44,161 nt of DNA from Chloroflexota bacterium (GTDB lineage Bacteria > Chloroflexota > Dehalococcoidia > Lucifugimonadales > UBA3495): NCBI GenBank assembly GCA_027624135.1, contig JAQBXL010000010.1, positions 1 to 44,161 of the forward strand, read 5' to 3'. The position numbers and the translations under genes were made by a program. Below, one piece after another: positions 26,091 to 34,788 of the stretch (positions are counted from its first letter, which is position 1; each line of letters opens with the position of its first letter). The notes beneath the pieces are model-generated. The model had not been told where the DNA came from. It made no database searches and saw only the letters and a program-made list of their open reading frames with translations.

Positions 26091-26665
26091 GCTTGGCCGA
26101 TATGGGGTAGCAAGGGCTGGGCTAGAAGCATCGAGGCGATGGTCTTGCCGTCATTGATCTCCCCGGTTTTGAACATGGCCAACGCTTCGCTAAAGGGTAT
26201 GCGAACGACCTCTATATTCTCGTCTTCGTCGCCTTCAAGCTTGGAAGGACGAAGGCCGGTGGCCAGGTAGGCATGCATGTACTCCGTGGCCCAACCGGGA
26301 GCAACCCAGAAGCTGGAAAGGTGCTGCAGGGTCTCGGCGGTATAACCGATCTCTTCCTGAAGCTCCCGCAGCACGGCCTCTTCGGACACCTCGCCTTCCT
26401 CCACACCACCGGCGGGCACCTCAAGCAGGGCTTCTTCCGCGGGCTTTCGGTATTGGCGGACCAGAAGCACGTTCCCGTCGTCATCCACCGGGACGATGCA
26501 GACGGCGTGGGAATGTTCAACGATCTCTCTAGTTGCCTCCCGCCCGCTGGGCATGCGCACCGTGTCCACCCGCACATTGATTATGTGGCCTTCGTAGATG
26601 CGCTTGGACTCTATCGTGGGTTCTGAGTGGAGATCGGCTGGCAGGCCGGACGCGTTATCAGGCAT
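26084..26665 (-). CDS. NUDIX hydrolase, ADP-ribose pyrophosphatase type
   Basis: A 193-residue NUDIX enzyme. The NUDIX box runs through residues 86-108 (GGVEEGEVSEEAVLRE, then LQEEIGY), with the metal-binding REXXEE glutamates intact. The N-terminal strands (RIYEGHIINVRVDTVRMPSG) and the segment VPAGGVE are characteristic of ADP-ribose/NDP-sugar pyrophosphatases. It starts two bases after the NAD kinase gene, so the pair is translationally linked. That suggests a shared theme of pyridine-nucleotide turnover; this is an inference. Confidence 0.9.
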   Translation of the reverse strand: MPDNASGLPADLHSEPTIESKRIYEGHIINVRVDTVRMPSGREATREIVEHSHAVCIVPVDDDGNVLLVRQYRKPAEEALLEVPAGGVEEGEVSEEAVLRELQEEIGYTAETLQHLSSFWVAPGWATEYMHAYLATGLRPSKLEGDEDENIEVVRIPFSEALAMFKTGEINDGKTIASMLLAQPLLPHIGQAG

Positions 26666-26667
26666 GT

Positions 26668-27510
26668 TTACTGGCCTCGGATGCTGAAGCCCAACCGGCG
26701 GGTCAGCGTTCCGAAGAAATAGCTGGGCGGATGTGCCCGCAGGAATCGAGCCTTGTGGGGGCTCTGTTTCAACTCGACCCGGTCGCCCAGGTCCAGTGGG
26801 TAGTCCACGTAACCATCCACACTCAATATAGCGGGCTGATAACCCTCGAGGGTCAGGTTGACCTCCACTGAGGCCCTTAGCACCATCGCTGCGCTAAGAC
26901 CCATGTGCGCCGCCACGGTTTTTAGCACCAGAGCGTCAGACTCGGGATCAAGGATGGGGCCGCCAACTGCCAAGTTGTAGCTGGTGCTGCCGGTGGCCGT
27001 GGACATGATCACGCCGTCGGCCCGGAAAGTGGTCACCGGAGCGCCGTCAATGACACCCGCGACGGTTACGACTCTAGAAACTGCTCCCCTGGCCAGTACC
27101 ACGTCGTTCAGAGCGTGGTAGGGGCCCTCCGAACCGGCGGACTTGGCCTTGAACACTGTGGCCTGGAGCATGTTGCGTTCGTCTACTCTTGGGCCGCCGT
27201 TGAAATAAAACGGGAGCCGCTCCATGGCTTCGTCCACCTGAAGCTCAGTCATGAAGCCAAGACGGCCCATGTTGATGCCGACGATTGGTATCCCAGCCGG
27301 GCCGGTGAAATGCACCGCCCTGAGGATAGTGCCGTCGCCGCCCACCGTGATTACCAGGTCGGTGGATTTCGCCCTGGGCAGCAGGGTCTCCAGGTTCTCG
27401 GCGGGAGCGAGCCAGCTATCCTGCGACAGATTAAGGTCGTGGAGGATGGCCGTGCTCAGGTCCAGCGCTTCGGGCACTCTGGCGTTATATATGATTCCGA
27501 TGTTTTTCAT
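26668..27510 (-). CDS. nadK: NAD kinase
   Basis: A 280-residue ATP-NAD kinase that makes NADP from NAD. The diagnostic GGDGT sits at residues 57-61 in LVITVGGDGTILRAVH. NMGRLGFMTEL and the substrate region ADGVIMSTATGSTSYNLAVGGPI follow. Start ATG 27510 (MKNIGIIYNAR) is typical. The 193-base gap to nuoN contains a weak minus-strand -10 (CATAAT at 27566-27561) and a short 15-base tandem repeat. The gene may be read from there or as a continuation of the nuo operon. Confidence 0.95.
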   Translation of the reverse strand: MKNIGIIYNARVPEALDLSTAILHDLNLSQDSWLAPAENLETLLPRAKSTDLVITVGGDGTILRAVHFTGPAGIPIVGINMGRLGFMTELQVDEAMERLPFYFNGGPRVDERNMLQATVFKAKSAGSEGPYHALNDVVLARGAVSRVVTVAGVIDGAPVTTFRADGVIMSTATGSTSYNLAVGGPILDPESDALVLKTVAAHMGLSAAMVLRASVEVNLTLEGYQPAILSVDGYVDYPLDLGDRVELKQSPHKARFLRAHPPSYFFGTLTRRLGFSIRGQ

Positions 27511-27588
27511 GGCACTTGAACCGGCCTTTTCATGGGCTGAGTCTTATTTCCAGACTCTTTATTATGGACTCATTTTAACTAACTACCT

Positions 27589-27624
27589 AATTGGAAACTG
27601 CCCAATTGGTAACTTCCCAATGGG
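27589..27624. repeat. Imperfect 15-bp tandem repeat in the nuoN-nadK gap
   Basis: AATTGGAAACTGCCC is followed directly by AATTGGTAACTTCCC and a partial third unit starting AATGGG. No gene or clear terminator was found in the gap. Confidence 0.5.
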
Positions 27625-27703
27625 CGGGCGGGCAGCGGGTCTAAGCTAGCACCGGCCCCGAATCAGTGTCCCCGAACAGGTGCCACCGACGGTCCTTGAT
27701 TGT

Positions 27704-29239
27704 CTAAACGGCCAACGCCCGCACTGCTCCTTGAGCGGCTTCCATCACGAACCCTGGCGCGATGCCCATGAACACCATCGCCGCCCCGGCCAACCCCAGG
27801 GCCAGGAACGGCGCTGGCGATGCGGTGATCTTCTCTTCGGAAGTCGCGGGCTGGGTGAACATCACCCGGATGATGCGCACATAGTAGTACGCCGAGACCG
27901 CGCTGTTGACCACGCCCAGCAGAGCCAGCCAGACCAGTCCGCTGTCGACCGCTGCGGTGAAGATATACAGCTTAGCGATGAATATGCCGGTGGGAGGCAC
28001 GCCGACAAGGGCTAGCAGAGCCAAAGCCAAGACCATGGCCAGCACCGGAGCCCTTGTGACCAAACCGGCGTAATCGCTGATCTCATCGCTGTTGATCTTC
28101 GAGCCGATGATGGTTATCGCAATGAACGCCGCCAGGTTAGCCGCGGCGTACGCGCCCAGGTAGAACAGGACCGAGTCGGGCCCGATGGCCGCAAACTCTG
28201 GGGTTTTGAAAACGCCCTCTCCAGACTTCACTCCAGCCGCAACACCGACCAGGATATAGCCGGCGTGGGCAATGGTGCTATAACCGAAAAGACGCCTGAT
28301 ATTGCTCTGGCTGATCGCCACCAGGTTGCCGATGACCATCGACGCCGCAGCCAGGCCTGCGATGAGGATTCCCCAGTCGAGGGCCACGTCGAAGAAACCG
28401 GTGAAGAGCACGCGCAGCACCACCGCGAAGGCCGCGGCCTTGCTGGCCACCGACAGGAACCCCACCACCGGAGTGGGAGCGGCTTCGTAAACGTCGGGCA
28501 CCCACATCTGGAAGGGCGCCGCCGAGAGTTTGAAGCCAAACCCGGCTATCATCAGGATGACACCAACGAATATGGCGTAGTTGCCAAAGGGCGTGTCTCC
28601 CGTTGCCTGGCCGATGGCGTTGGAGATGTCAGCCAACTGGGTGCTCCCAGTGAATCCGAACACCAGGGCCATTCCATACAACATCAAAGCCGAACTGATG
28701 CCGCCGATGATCAGGAACTTCATCCCCGCTTCGCTAGATTTCCGGTTCATCAAGAAGGCCGACAAAGCGGCCAGCGGCAACGTGGTCAATTCCAACGAGA
28801 TATAGATGGTGATCAGATCGGTGGCCGCCGCCAGAAGCATCATTCCGGTGGCCGAGAATAATATCAGGCCGAAATACTCGCCCTGGAACCGCTCCATGCT
28901 CCGCACGTAGTCGGTGGACCCCAGGACGACCAAGGCGGTAGAGCCAATGATCAGAAAATTGAAGAAGAGCGCAAACCGGTCGACGGACAACGTCCCCAAT
29001 AGGATGCTCGGGTCTTCGGTGGCAAAGGCATCCGAACCCTGCAACAGATTGACGGCGCCGCTGAGGTCGTAGAACTGAATCAGGCTCAGCACAAAGGGTC
29101 CGGCCAACGCCACAAACGCGAAGTAGGGCAGCAAACCCTTGTTCCGCATCGGCAAGGCCAGGTCGAGCAGGATCACCAGAAGTCCCGCTCCGGCCATGGC
29201 CAGGTAAGGCGATACCACATAGAAATCATGGACTGACAT
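27704..29239 (-). CDS. nuoN: NADH-quinone oxidoreductase subunit N
   Basis: A 511-residue antiporter-like membrane subunit of complex I, part of the proton-pumping arm. It is hydrophobic throughout, with about 14 transmembrane helices. Helix-breaking and charged positions typical of the family are seen in YISLELTTLPLAALSAF (the buried Glu), FKLSAAPFQMWVPDVYEAAP (the conserved Lys) and FGYSTIAHAGYILVG. Its start overlaps the nuoM stop by one base (TAATG). It is the last gene of the nuo cluster. Confidence 0.95.
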   Translation of the reverse strand: MSVHDFYVVSPYLAMAGAGLLVILLDLALPMRNKGLLPYFAFVALAGPFVLSLIQFYDLSGAVNLLQGSDAFATEDPSILLGTLSVDRFALFFNFLIIGSTALVVLGSTDYVRSMERFQGEYFGLILFSATGMMLLAAATDLITIYISLELTTLPLAALSAFLMNRKSSEAGMKFLIIGGISSALMLYGMALVFGFTGSTQLADISNAIGQATGDTPFGNYAIFVGVILMIAGFGFKLSAAPFQMWVPDVYEAAPTPVVGFLSVASKAAAFAVVLRVLFTGFFDVALDWGILIAGLAAASMVIGNLVAISQSNIRRLFGYSTIAHAGYILVGVAAGVKSGEGVFKTPEFAAIGPDSVLFYLGAYAAANLAAFIAITIIGSKINSDEISDYAGLVTRAPVLAMVLALALLALVGVPPTGIFIAKLYIFTAAVDSGLVWLALLGVVNSAVSAYYYVRIIRVMFTQPATSEEKITASPAPFLALGLAGAAMVFMGIAPGFVMEAAQGAVRALAV

Positions 29240-30771
29240 TACTTGTTGATCACCCCGTTAAGCACATCCACCATGGGGTTCAATCCAGACTCGAAAACGT
29301 CGGTCAACAAAGCGGGCCAGACACCAACGCCGATGATGGTCACAATCATCAAGGCCAGCGGCGCCGCCTCCACCAGCGAGGCGTCGGTCAGATGGGCGAA
29401 CCGCTCACGCTGAGGTCCGAAGAAGGTCCGCTCTATCATCCAGAGGATGTATCCGGCCGCCAGCACGATCCCCGATACCGCCAAGATCGTAGGCCAGTCG
29501 TAGGCGGTGTAAGCGCCCATGAACACCAATAGCTCGGACACAAAACCGCTGAGTCCCGGCAGCCCTAAAGACGCCAGTCCGGCGATGAGCATGGCCACGG
29601 CCACCACCGGCATCCGTCCAGCCAGTCCGCCCAGATCGGGGATGTAGCGGGTGTGAGTCTTCTCGTAGACCAATCCCACCGCCAAGAACAGCAGACCGGT
29701 CACGGTTCCGTGGGTGAATAGCTGCATCGCCGCGCCATTCAGTCCGGTAACGGTCAACGTGCCTTGGGAGATGCCCACCGAGCCGATGCCCACCAACACC
29801 AATCCCATATGACTGACGCTGGAATAGGCGATGAGCCGTTTCAGGTCAGTCTGGCGCATGGTGACCACGGCTCCGTAGAGCACGCTCACAACCCCCAAAA
29901 CGACCAACACCCAGGCGAACCGGTCGGTCTGCGAAGGGAACATGCCGACGTTGATGCGGAGCAGCCCGTACCCACCCATCTTGAGCAGCACGCCAGCCAA
30001 CATCACACTGGCTGCGGTGGGCGCATCGGTGTGGGCGTCAGGCAGCCAGGTATGCAAAGGCCAGGTTGGCAGTTTGATGGCGAATCCGGCGAAGAAGAGC
30101 CAGAACAACCCGGACAAGGGTATCAACAGCCCCGCTGAGGTCAACATGGTCGCCTCGGTGGAAAGCTCCACCATGTTGAAGGTTCCAACCCCCTCGGTCA
30201 GGAACACCGCGACGATGCCGACCAACATCAATGCGCTGCCAAAGATTGTGAAGATCAGGAATTTCATGGCCGAGTATTCTTTGCGGCCGCTACCCCACAC
30301 CGAGATGAGCATGAACATTGGAACCAGCTCCAACTCCCAGAACAGGAAGAAGAGCAGCAGGTCCATGGAGGTGAATACTCCCATCACTGCCGTCTGAAGC
30401 ACCAGCAACCAAACGAAGTATTCTTTGACCCGCAGATTGATGTGCCACGACGCCAACACCGCGCACATGCCTAACAATCCGGTCAACGCTACCAATGGAG
30501 CGCTGAGTCCGTCCACCGTCAATAGGAAGTTGGCATTCAGCCCAACATCGGGGATCCAGGTCATTTGATCAACAAACTGGAACCGGTCGGCGCCCTCGCT
30601 CCGGTCGAACAAACCGAATACCACAAGGGACAAGACCATGTCGGCCAGGGCGATCAGAACGGCGAACGTCCGCACGTTGCGGTCGCCTTTGACGAACAGC
30701 AGCAAGAACAGCGCTCCCGCCGCAGGCAGAAACACCGTCGCCGTCAATAATCCATTGAACTCTTCTACCAT
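29239..30771 (-). CDS. nuoM: NADH-quinone oxidoreductase subunit M
   Basis: A 510-residue antiporter-like subunit of complex I. The conserved FFLFWELELVPMFMLI carries the membrane Glu. FAIKLPTWPLHTWLPDAHTD carries the key Lys and the family signature, and IAYSSVSHMGLVLVG follows. About 14 helices are expected. It lies between nuoL (28-base gap) and nuoN (one-base overlap). Confidence 0.96.
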   Translation of the reverse strand: MVEEFNGLLTATVFLPAAGALFLLLFVKGDRNVRTFAVLIALADMVLSLVVFGLFDRSEGADRFQFVDQMTWIPDVGLNANFLLTVDGLSAPLVALTGLLGMCAVLASWHINLRVKEYFVWLLVLQTAVMGVFTSMDLLLFFLFWELELVPMFMLISVWGSGRKEYSAMKFLIFTIFGSALMLVGIVAVFLTEGVGTFNMVELSTEATMLTSAGLLIPLSGLFWLFFAGFAIKLPTWPLHTWLPDAHTDAPTAASVMLAGVLLKMGGYGLLRINVGMFPSQTDRFAWVLVVLGVVSVLYGAVVTMRQTDLKRLIAYSSVSHMGLVLVGIGSVGISQGTLTVTGLNGAAMQLFTHGTVTGLLFLAVGLVYEKTHTRYIPDLGGLAGRMPVVAVAMLIAGLASLGLPGLSGFVSELLVFMGAYTAYDWPTILAVSGIVLAAGYILWMIERTFFGPQRERFAHLTDASLVEAAPLALMIVTIIGVGVWPALLTDVFESGLNPMVDVLNGVINK

Positions 30772-30799
30772 CTGAACCTTAGGCTGATCCTTAAGCTGG

Positions 30800-32833
30800 T
30801 CATTGAGCCAACAACAGCGCCAGAATAATCGCCAGGATGCCGAATGCTATCCCGGTGGCATAGGCCTGCACCTGGCCGGTCTGAAACTTTCCGATGGCCG
30901 AGCCGATGTTCCGGAAGAACCATCCGATCAGGTCCACGATGCCGTCGACCAGGTTCCGGTCGATCCAATCCAACGTGCCTGCAATGACTTTGAAGAACCC
31001 CTTCCGAACTATCACATCTTCGTACAGCGTGTCCACGTAATATTTCTGTGCTAACAGGGTATGTAAAGGACCCGCATGCTCGAGAGGGTCAGCCCCCTTG
31101 CCCTTGCGGCGCAGGTAAATCACCAAGGCCAGCAAAACCCCGGCAAGGGCCGCTCCGGTGGACACAAGGGCCATCCACCAACTGAATTCCAAGGCCTCGC
31201 CATGGCCCTCCAAACCTAACGCCGCGCCAAGACCGTCGGCCAAGAACCCGGTTATCCAGTGTTTGGGGATGCCCATGTCCCACTGGGGATTGGCCAGGTA
31301 ACCCAACGCCACCGCTGCGATTCCCAGAACAACCATGGGCAGAACCATGACCAAGGGGGATTCATGCAGATGCACGCCGCCGTGGTCTGCAGCTCCGGCG
31401 GGAACTGTCTGGGCCTTCTCCATCAGTTCCGTCTCGACTCCGCCCCTGAATTCCCCGTGGAATGTCAGGATAATCATCCTGATGGTGTAAAAAGCAGTCA
31501 TGATCACCCCGGCCAGCAACGCAGAGAAGGTTACTCGGTTTACCCAGGTGTCCAATACGCTTGAGCCGTCCCAAGCGCCCAGGAGGATCTCATCCTTGCT
31601 CCAGAATCCGGCGAGGGGGATGATGCCAACCAAGCTCAGGCCAGACATCAACACCAGGACATAGGTGACCGGCATTACGCGCCGCAATCCGCCCATGTAG
31701 CGCATGTCGAAGGTTCCCGTCGCATGGTTGACGCTGCCGGCTCCCAAGAAGAGCAAGGCCTTGAATGCTGCGTGGGTCACCAGGTGGAAGATCGCTGGGG
31801 CGTAAAGTCCCAGCCCCAGGGCGGCCATCATGTAACCCAGTTGGCTAATGGTCGAGTAGGCCATAACGCGCTTGATGTCGTTCATAACCAGACCCATGGT
31901 GGCAGCGAAGACAGCAGTGAAGGCGCCGACCAGGGCCACGACCATCATGGCGTCGGCGGAGTGCTCGAACACGGGGAAGAACCGGGCGACCAGAAATACG
32001 CCGGCTGCGACCATGGTTGCCGCGTGGATCAGGGCGCTGACCGGTGTCGGGCCTTCCATGGCGTCGGGGAGCCAGGCGTGCAGGGGGAATTGGCCCGACT
32101 TGCCCGCCGCCCCGGCGAAGATTCCCAGGGCTAGCCACGTGAGGGCAGTTCCTCCCAAGACTGCGCCCAGGGCTGCTTCCGGTTGGGCCGCTTGCCAGAT
32201 ATCCGGGATGTGGAAGGCGTTCAGCCCGGCGGCCGCGAATTCGTCGGCCTTGGCGAACAGATACAAGATGGCGATCAGGAATCCAACGTCACCGATGCGG
32301 GTGATGATGAAAGCCTTCTTGGCCGCCGCTGCTGCCGCAGGACGTTCGTGCCAGAACCCGATGAGCAGGTATGACGACACCCCCACCAACTCCCAGAACA
32401 CATACAGTTGGATGATGTTCGACGCCAACACCAGTCCCAGCATGGCGGCCGTGAACAGGGACATATAGGAGTAATAACGGCAGAAGCTCTTGTCTCCCTC
32501 CATATACCCAAGGGAGTAGCTCTGCACCAGGAGACTGACCCCAGTGACCACGACCAGCATGATTGCGGTTAACGGGTCGATCAGAAGCCCCATTTCGATG
32601 GTCGCTCCACCCACTTCAAGCCATTCAATAGGCTCGAAGTTAAGGTCGTGGTGCACGATGACCGATCGAAGGGTCCAGATGGAAAAGGCGAACGCCGTCC
32701 CAAGTGCGCCAATGGTGACGATCCCGCTGACCAGGGAATAGCGGTTAAAGAATGGCCGCACCACCAATGCGCTGAATGCAAAGGAACCTAGCGGCAACAG
32801 GAATATGGCCCAGATGAGAGCTTCGGTGATCAT
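30800..32833 (-). CDS. nuoL: NADH-quinone oxidoreductase subunit L
   Basis: A 677-residue distal antiporter-like subunit of complex I. The core has YVFWELVGVSSYLLIGFWH (membrane Glu), KSGQFPLHAWLPDAMEGPTP (Lys and signature) and VMAYSTISQLGYMMAALG. After the usual 14-helix core comes a C-terminal extension containing the lateral helix that clamps subunits M and N in known structures, ending in a final transmembrane anchor (GIAFGILAIILALLLAQ). The ATG at 32833 is immediately preceded by the stop codon of a short duplicated gene tail (32834-32902), so translation may be coupled to it. Confidence 0.96.
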   Translation of the reverse strand: MITEALIWAIFLLPLGSFAFSALVVRPFFNRYSLVSGIVTIGALGTAFAFSIWTLRSVIVHHDLNFEPIEWLEVGGATIEMGLLIDPLTAIMLVVVTGVSLLVQSYSLGYMEGDKSFCRYYSYMSLFTAAMLGLVLASNIIQLYVFWELVGVSSYLLIGFWHERPAAAAAAKKAFIITRIGDVGFLIAILYLFAKADEFAAAGLNAFHIPDIWQAAQPEAALGAVLGGTALTWLALGIFAGAAGKSGQFPLHAWLPDAMEGPTPVSALIHAATMVAAGVFLVARFFPVFEHSADAMMVVALVGAFTAVFAATMGLVMNDIKRVMAYSTISQLGYMMAALGLGLYAPAIFHLVTHAAFKALLFLGAGSVNHATGTFDMRYMGGLRRVMPVTYVLVLMSGLSLVGIIPLAGFWSKDEILLGAWDGSSVLDTWVNRVTFSALLAGVIMTAFYTIRMIILTFHGEFRGGVETELMEKAQTVPAGAADHGGVHLHESPLVMVLPMVVLGIAAVALGYLANPQWDMGIPKHWITGFLADGLGAALGLEGHGEALEFSWWMALVSTGAALAGVLLALVIYLRRKGKGADPLEHAGPLHTLLAQKYYVDTLYEDVIVRKGFFKVIAGTLDWIDRNLVDGIVDLIGWFFRNIGSAIGKFQTGQVQAYATGIAFGILAIILALLLAQ

Positions 32834-32902
32834 CTATAGCTTCCGAAGAATCTCTTCGGCGACGTGTTCTCTAATTATGATGACGGGTCTCTCGCGAAAC
32901 AC
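32834..32902 (-). pseudogene. Duplicated 3' tail of the DUF2007 gene, in frame after its stop
   Basis: Directly after the DUF2007 stop (TAA, 32905-32903) the same frame continues from a GTG for 22 codons. It ends in REHVAEEILRKL and TAG, the same twelve residues that end the DUF2007 protein. At DNA level 38 bases (32835-32872) match 32904-32941 with two differences, 69 bases apart. The TAG abuts the nuoL ATG. It is either a decaying partial duplication or a short coupling peptide. Confidence 0.8.
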
Positions 32903-33097
32903 TTATAGCTTCCTCAGAATCTCTTCGGCGACGTGTTCTCTTCCTTGGGGCACGTATATCTTGAACGGGACCTTCTCGGCCCAGTCCAAGATGTCGCCCT
33001 CCGGCAGGATCCGGGTCGGCAAGCCCTCACCTTCGAGGACTTCTTTCCACATCTCCGCCATCATCAGATTGGGCGCCTGTTTGAATTCAACCCACAT
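32903..33097 (-). CDS. Small DUF2007-like protein embedded in the nuo operon
   Basis: A 64-residue soluble protein between nuoK and nuoL. The pattern WVEFKQAPNLMMAEMWKEVL, then GLPTRI, then FKIYVPQGREHVAEEIL matches the small ferredoxin-like DUF2007 domain (putative signal-transducing proteins), in which an N-terminal helix region is followed by a strand with VP and a final helix. No Cys is present, so it is not a redox carrier. Its operon position suggests a link to complex I assembly or regulation; this is an inference. The tail of the gene is duplicated just downstream. Confidence 0.75.
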   Translation of the reverse strand: MWVEFKQAPNLMMAEMWKEVLEGEGLPTRILPEGDILDWAEKVPFKIYVPQGREHVAEEILRKL

Positions 33098-33118
33098 GTA
33101 TATAAATTCTCTAAGAGG

Positions 33119-33448
33119 TCAGTGCCGCAATTGGGTGGCTTCGGTCAGGTCCACCGATTCGTTGGTCCGGTACATGGCGAACACGATGCCCAATCCGAGG
33201 GCAATCTCGGCGGCGGCCACCGTGACTATGAACACTGCGAAGACCTGACCAGTCAGCACAGAGCTTATGTCGTCTTGGAGTGCTGCGGGGGCCAGGTATT
33301 TGGCCATGGCCACCAAGGTCACGTTGACCGCGTTGAACATCAACTCGATGGACATCAACACCACCAGCACGTTGCGGCGGGCCAACGCGCCAAATAGACC
33401 GATACAGAACAGGATCGCGGCGACTATGAGAAAGGCTTCAAAGGACAT
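33119..33448 (-). CDS. nuoK: NADH-quinone oxidoreductase subunit K
   Basis: A 109-residue subunit with three transmembrane helices, part of the proton channel between the quinone arm and the antiporters. The conserved membrane glutamates lie in LVVLMSIELMFNAVN and VAAAEIALGLGIV. The length (about 100) and motifs are typical. It starts six bases after nuoJ ends. Confidence 0.95.
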   Translation of the reverse strand: MSFEAFLIVAAILFCIGLFGALARRNVLVVLMSIELMFNAVNVTLVAMAKYLAPAALQDDISSVLTGQVFAVFIVTVAAAEIALGLGIVFAMYRTNESVDLTEATQLRH

Positions 33449-33454
33449 CGCCGG

Positions 33455-34051
33455 TTAGCCTCTCCCCGTTCCCGGATCTGGCCGAACCAGTGCCAATGCG
33501 CCGATCAAGGCCGCCAGCAGCAACACCGATACCACCTCAAACGGCAGCACGTAGTCGCCGATCAACAGGTCAGCCAGACCGGAACCCTGCACCTCGGCTT
33601 GGTCATCCGGGCTGGTGACGCCCGAGTCGGTCAGAACATCGCCGGAAAGTGTGGTCACAGAACTGGTCTGCACCAGCTCCGCCCGCTCTTGTTGCTCGCT
33701 GGGCAGGAAGTCCCACTTTGTGTCCACGGCCACTGTGACCAAGACTGCCAGTAAGAGCGACGCAAAAACCGCCGCCGGAATCTGCAGCCGGTTGGGCAGA
33801 TTGCCGTGTTGCACGTCCCGGGTCAACATCACGGCGAAGATTATCAAGATGGCGATGGCCCCAACGTAGATCAATACCTGGACCACCGCCAAGAACTCGG
33901 CGCTGAGCAGCACGAAGAACCCGGCTACCGCCATGAAGACGACGATCAATAATAGGGCGGCTCGGAACAGGTCTTTCACCAGCACCACACCAAGCGCGGC
34001 ACAAACGGCCATCACGGACAGTATCCAGAAGACGACATCCTGAACGACCAT
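33455..34051 (-). CDS. nuoJ: NADH-quinone oxidoreductase subunit J
   Basis: A 198-residue membrane subunit with five predicted helices. The diagnostic third helix is in FLAVVQVLIYVGAIAILIIFAVML, which contains the pi-bulge region of the family (shown in part: LIYVGAIAILI). A hydrophilic insertion between helices 4 and 5 (residues ~115-155, rich in Ser, Thr, Asp and Gln) is longer than usual. Its ATG follows the nuoI stop with no gap. Confidence 0.94.
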   Translation of the reverse strand: MVVQDVVFWILSVMAVCAALGVVLVKDLFRAALLLIVVFMAVAGFFVLLSAEFLAVVQVLIYVGAIAILIIFAVMLTRDVQHGNLPNRLQIPAAVFASLLLAVLVTVAVDTKWDFLPSEQQERAELVQTSSVTTLSGDVLTDSGVTSPDDQAEVQGSGLADLLIGDYVLPFEVVSVLLLAALIGALALVRPDPGTGRG

Positions 34052-34711
34052 CTACTCGGCTTCCTCAGTCGTCGTGGATGGGGGAGGGGTAGCAACTTCG
34101 CTGTCTTCCACGAATGACGAGTCCACCTGAGGGTCGTCTGACAAAAGGTCTGAAGGCACAGGCCGGGCGATGTTCATTCCGGCCTTCTCCCGTTGGTGCC
34201 ACTGCCAAGATTCCCGGCCTACTTCCTGCCAGTGCAGCGGCCGCCCGCCCCTGGGGTCATAGCCGGAGTCCTCAAGCTGGGGCCGGAAGAAGGTACTGGG
34301 GTGCTTATCGGCCTGGCGCAGGTGATCGATGTCGATGACCATCTTCTTCCTTGAATATTGCCCCTGCTCGAACCCGCTGCCCATGAACAGGGCGTCATAC
34401 GGGCAGGCTTCGACACACAGGCCGCAGAACATGCACCGATTTATCGAGATGTCGAAGAGCTCCAGCTTGTACTTGTCACCTTGGGCCGGAGCAGTCTCGC
34501 TGGGTTTGGTCACAATCTTGATGATCCCCAGCGGACAGTACTTGGCGCAGGAGGCGCAGCCGGTGCAACGCTCTTCGTACCAAACGAACTCTTCGCCCCG
34601 GAACCGGGGATGTTGCTTGACCCGTTCTTCCGGATACTGAACGGTGAACGGTTTCTTGGTCATGTTCTTCAACGTGACCAGAAGACCCTTGGCCATTGCG
34701 ATTCCGTACAT
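34052..34711 (-). CDS. nuoI: NADH-quinone oxidoreductase subunit I
   Basis: A 219-residue ferredoxin-like subunit with two [4Fe-4S] clusters (N6a/N6b) that carry electrons towards NuoB. The ligands are in RCTGCASCAKYCPLGI and RCMFCGLCVEACPYDALF. A C-terminal tail of about 75 residues (ending in TTTEEAE) goes beyond the minimal domain. The ATG could be 34711 or the internal ATG five codons on (MAKGLL). Upstream of 34711 lies a 16-base repeat shared with the end of nuoH. Confidence 0.95.
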   Translation of the reverse strand: MYGIAMAKGLLVTLKNMTKKPFTVQYPEERVKQHPRFRGEEFVWYEERCTGCASCAKYCPLGIIKIVTKPSETAPAQGDKYKLELFDISINRCMFCGLCVEACPYDALFMGSGFEQGQYSRKKMVIDIDHLRQADKHPSTFFRPQLEDSGYDPRGGRPLHWQEVGRESWQWHQREKAGMNIARPVPSDLLSDDPQVDSSFVEDSEVATPPPSTTTEEAE

Positions 34712-34788
34712 GCTAACTCACCTCGACAGAACAGCGAGTAGAGGCGTAATTGGATGCGTCAGGTGTTATTGGCATGCTAACTCACCTC
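34709..34788. repeat. 16-bp direct repeat flanking the nuoH-nuoI gap
   Basis: CATGCTAACTCACCTC occurs at 34709-34724, covering the nuoI start, and at 34773-34788, covering the nuoH stop, 64 bases apart. On the minus strand it reads GAGGTGAGTTAGCATG, which supplies the nuoI ribosome binding site (GAGGTGA). It looks like a local duplication that created the intergenic gap. Confidence 0.75.
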
